Shown here: piece by piece, positions 5,710 to 7,894 of the stretch
How positions within the stretch are numbered: the stretch's first letter is position 1
Layout of the letters: every line of letters begins with the position of its first letter
Assembly (NCBI GenBank): GCA_021647445.1
Contig: JAKIUS010000058.1
Span: 1 to 7,894, forward strand
Direction: 5' to 3'
Origin: Geopsychrobacter sp.
GTDB taxonomy: Bacteria > Desulfobacterota > Desulfuromonadia > Desulfuromonadales > Geopsychrobacteraceae
DNA length: 7,894 nucleotides
Position numbers and translations under genes: made by a program
Notes under the pieces: generated by a model
What the model was told of the DNA's origin: nothing
Databases searched by the model: none
Seen by the model: only the letters and a program-made list of their open reading frames with translations

Positions 5710-7563
5710 TTATTCTGGGGACCCTGTCTTTTGTGCCGGTGGCTCTTTATCAATAATGCAGAAGCTGGTGTCATGGATCCCTTCGTCTGCCGGCAGGTAG
5801 ATATTTTCAATCAGTGCGGCAAAGCGCTGATTGATCGTTTTTCGCCGCAATTTCAGGGTCGGAGTGACTTCGCCCTGGCTGCCGATGAAGTCACGCGACA
5901 GAAGTGTGAACCGGCGAATTTTTTTGTAATTGGGACGATCCTGTTGCATGCGGTCAATGCGGCGTCGGATCAGGCCCAGAATCCGCGGATGATTGACCAG
6001 GTCGCATTGATCGAGAAAATCGATCTTCTTAAAAGCCGCATAAGAGGCGAGGGCTTCGAAGTCGGGAACGACCAGGGCGGTCAGGTAGGGCCTGCGATCG
6101 CCATGCACCATGACGCTGCTGATGTAGCGATCCGTTCTCAGGTTGTTTTCAATCTCCTGGGGCGCGACATTTTTACCGCCGGCAGTGACGATGATATCTT
6201 TTTTGCGATCGGTTATTATGAGGTAGCCATCCGCATCAATTCTGGCGATGTCGCCGGTATGAAACCAGCCATCAGAAAAGACCTCGGCGGTCTGCTCAGG
6301 GAGTTTCCAGTACCCCTGTGACACACTGGGGCCTCTGACCAGAAGCTCTCCATCCTCTGCTACTTTAATCTCAAGGTTGGGCAATGGCGGGCCAACGGTC
6401 CCCAGGCGATGATGACCTGGGTAGTTGACGGCAATAACCGGGGCCGTTTCAGTCAGCCCGTAGCCTTCATAGATCGGAATCCCAGCGGCCAGGAAGAATT
6501 CGGCAATCTCCTGCACCAGCGGCGCTCCTCCCGAAATAAAAAAGCGCAAGCGGCCACCGAGACGTTCGCGGAGCTTTGAGAAGACCAACATGGAAAAGAT
6601 TGCCATCGAAATCTTCAGGCCGAGTTTTGGGGTCTTCCCCTGTTGCTGGCAGGCAACCTGGGCCTTGCCCGCCTTTAAGGCCAGAAAAAAGAGTTGTTTC
6701 TTCAGCCAGGGTCCGGAAGAGACGCGTTCGAGAACCCGGTTGTACATTTTTTCATAGAGTCGTGGCACGCTTACGACGATGGTCGGATTGATTTCGGCCA
6801 GGTTGGCCGGCACCGTGTCGATACTCTCGGCGTAGGCGATGGTCACACCCTGGTGCAGCATCAGGTAGTATCCGGCCATCCGCTCAAAAATATGCGACAA
6901 TGGCAGGAACGACAAGCATTGATCGGCATCACTGATCTGGATCAGATGGCAACAGGCCTCGACGTTGCTAAGGATGTTGTCGTGGGTCAGGATGGCGCCC
7001 TTGGGGGTGCCGGTCGTTCCCGAGGTGTAGACCAAGGTGGCGATCTCCTCACGTTTTCCGGCAGCGAGGATTTTTTCAAGTTTTTCAGGCTTGACCTTGT
7101 CTGCCAGGCAGAGAAAATCGTCAAGGGCGATGACGCGAGAATGGTTCAGCTGTCCCTCAAGCAGGATGACGCGCTCAAGTTTCGGCAGTTGTTCGATGTT
7201 TTCGAGCAGTTCCGTAACGAAACTTGCCGAGTGGGCAAAGAGGAAGCGACTCTGAGAATCGTTGAGGATATGGATGATGGTCTTGATCTCCTCAGTGTGA
7301 TAGACGGGGACAGAGCATCCGCCAGCGGCCATGATCCCGAGATCTGCCCAAGCCCATTCGGGCCGATTGGGAGACATAATGGCGGCATGTTGTCCGGGCT
7401 TGAGCCCCAATGACAGCAGTGCGCGACCGTAGATTTTTATTTTTCCCGCGAGCTGTGTCCAGCTGATATCTTGATAACGTCCCGCCTGTTTGCGGCGCAT
7501 GACGGTTCGACCGCTAAAACGTTCACACTGTCGTAGAATCATTCTGGGCAGAGTGTCTTTCAT
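5710..7563 (-). CDS. Long-chain fatty-acid--CoA ligase (AMP-forming, FAA1/COG1022 type)
   Basis: A 617-residue enzyme of the acyl-adenylate-forming superfamily that activates fatty acids: fatty acid + ATP + CoA gives acyl-CoA + AMP + PPi. All core motifs are present: the phosphate loop YTSGTTGTPKG (179-189), FLPLSHIFER (219-228), SGGAPL (344-349), YEGYGLTET (365-373), GDGWFHTGD-type motif ending at TGD (436-438), DRKKD (452-456), GGKNVAPQEIE (462-472) and a C-terminal TPTLKLRR whose K571 is the likely adenylation lysine. Length is normal for the COG1022 class, and no membrane segment is evident. I chose the ATG at 7563 because AAGGAG lies six bases upstream; a TTG at 7590 would add nine residues but has no ribosome site. 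The last ~25 residues look like a non-conserved tail. It is divergent from coaE, whose pathway supplies its CoA. Substrate chain length cannot be read from the sequence. Confidence 0.95.
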   Translation of the reverse strand: MKDTLPRMILRQCERFSGRTVMRRKQAGRYQDISWTQLAGKIKIYGRALLSLGLKPGQHAAIMSPNRPEWAWADLGIMAAGGCSVPVYHTEEIKTIIHILNDSQSRFLFAHSASFVTELLENIEQLPKLERVILLEGQLNHSRVIALDDFLCLADKVKPEKLEKILAAGKREEIATLVYTSGTTGTPKGAILTHDNILSNVEACCHLIQISDADQCLSFLPLSHIFERMAGYYLMLHQGVTIAYAESIDTVPANLAEINPTIVVSVPRLYEKMYNRVLERVSSGPWLKKQLFFLALKAGKAQVACQQQGKTPKLGLKISMAIFSMLVFSKLRERLGGRLRFFISGGAPLVQEIAEFFLAAGIPIYEGYGLTETAPVIAVNYPGHHRLGTVGPPLPNLEIKVAEDGELLVRGPSVSQGYWKLPEQTAEVFSDGWFHTGDIARIDADGYLIITDRKKDIIVTAGGKNVAPQEIENNLRTDRYISSVMVHGDRRPYLTALVVPDFEALASYAAFKKIDFLDQCDLVNHPRILGLIRRRIDRMQQDRPNYKKIRRFTLLSRDFIGSQGEVTPTLKLRRKTINQRFAALIENIYLPADEGIHDTSFCIIDKEPPAQKTGSPE

Positions 7564-7569
7564 GGGCGG

Positions 7570-7575
7570 CTCCTT
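7570..7575 (-). promoter_or_regulatory. Ribosome binding site fixing the ATG start of the acyl-CoA synthetase
   Basis: AAGGAG on the - strand lies six bases before the ATG at 7563-7561. It decides this start over the upstream TTG at 7590-7588, which lacks a comparable site. Confidence 0.8.
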
Positions 7576-7620
7576 TGGGGTTAACTGCAACGTTTAAAGG
7601 GAGAGTTATTTAAGTCTATC

Positions 7621-7894
7621 ATGGGAAAATCAGTTTTGATTCTAGGGGTCACCGGAAGTATCGCCAGCGGCAAGAGTCTGGTCGCCGATCTCCTGCGTCA
7701 GCGGGGGGCGACCTTGTTGAGTGCCGATCAATTGGCCCGCGAGGTGGTTGCGGTTGGTTCCGCGCTTTTGGGGCAGTTGGTCGATCTGTTTGGTCCTCAC
7801 ATACTGAACAGGGACGGCTCTTTAGATCGTGATGCGCTTGGAGCAGTGATCTTTGCTGATGCCGCAGCCCGTTTAAAGTTGAATCGTCTTCTGC
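7621..7894 (+). CDS. coaE: Dephospho-CoA kinase, N-terminal part, truncated by window edge
   Basis: The first 91 codons of CoaE, which phosphorylates dephospho-CoA at the 3' hydroxyl with ATP in the last step of coenzyme A synthesis. The protein starts MGKSVLILGVTGSIASGKS; residues 12-19 are the Walker A loop (GSIASGKS). SADQLAREVV at 34-43, with D36, matches the conserved D-A-D-x-x-A-R substrate motif, here S-A-D. FGPHIL, then GSLDRDALGAVIFAD (residues ~71-85), is the usual next conserved block. Roughly half of the ~200-residue protein lies beyond the window. The ATG gives a normal N-terminus, but the ribosome site is poor: the closest candidate, GGGAGAG near 7600-7606, is about 15 bases away. 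No better in-frame start exists before an in-frame TAA at 7582-7584. Upstream is the divergent acyl-CoA synthetase. Confidence 0.95.
   Translation, partial: MGKSVLILGVTGSIASGKSLVADLLRQRGATLLSADQLAREVVAVGSALLGQLVDLFGPHILNRDGSLDRDALGAVIFADAAARLKLNRLL

Noticed and set aside
5731..6321. A 196-codon ORF on the + strand
   Set aside because: Antisense to the C-terminal half of the acyl-CoA synthetase, with no family features or ribosome site considered convincing.
6694..7413. A 239-codon ORF on the + strand
   Set aside because: It is fully antisense to the acyl-CoA synthetase core, including its phosphate-loop region. Shadow frames of this length are common opposite such genes.

Overview
The window looks like a chromosomal housekeeping segment from a Desulfuromonadales/Geobacterales-type bacterium (former Deltaproteobacteria). 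The grounds are moderate GC, a large soluble FAA1-type acyl-CoA synthetase, an HD-GYP protein with a long N-terminal module beside a HEAT-repeat protein, and a COG4861-type AbiEi-like protein. This placement rests on gene style and was not tested by a search. I saw no rRNA, tRNA, CRISPR array, insertion sequence or integrase.

Layout from right to left. At the right edge (7621 onward, + strand) the start of coaE, the last enzyme of coenzyme A synthesis, is cut by the window end. Everything else is on the - strand. A long-chain acyl-CoA synthetase (7563-5710) is divergent from coaE across 57 bp. After 102 bp holding a promoter-like site with a near-palindrome in its spacer comes a HEAT-repeat protein (5607-4030, TTG start), which overlaps an HD-GYP phosphohydrolase (4052-2754) by 23 bp. 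A 179 bp AT-rich gap with promoter-like and repeat signals leads to an AbiEi-like winged-helix protein with no visible toxin partner (2574-1492). A 107 bp gap with another promoter-like site precedes a PhnP-like metallo-beta-lactamase-fold hydrolase (1384-602). Last, 29 bp further on, is an unrecognised gene that runs off the left edge (572-1).

How the genes may work together. CoaE makes CoA and the synthetase consumes it to activate fatty acids, so the divergent pair is metabolically coherent. The HEAT and HD-GYP proteins are the most interesting part. Their first ~130-140 residues look like two copies of one module, ending in a HEAT scaffold in one and in a cyclic-dinucleotide-type phosphodiesterase domain in the other, and their genes overlap. 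This suggests a paired signalling unit that I cannot name. The HD-GYP keeps its HD metal-site residues but has a variant GYP loop. The AbiEi-like gene appears to be an orphan and may be a stand-alone regulator. No gap between genes exceeds 300 bp.
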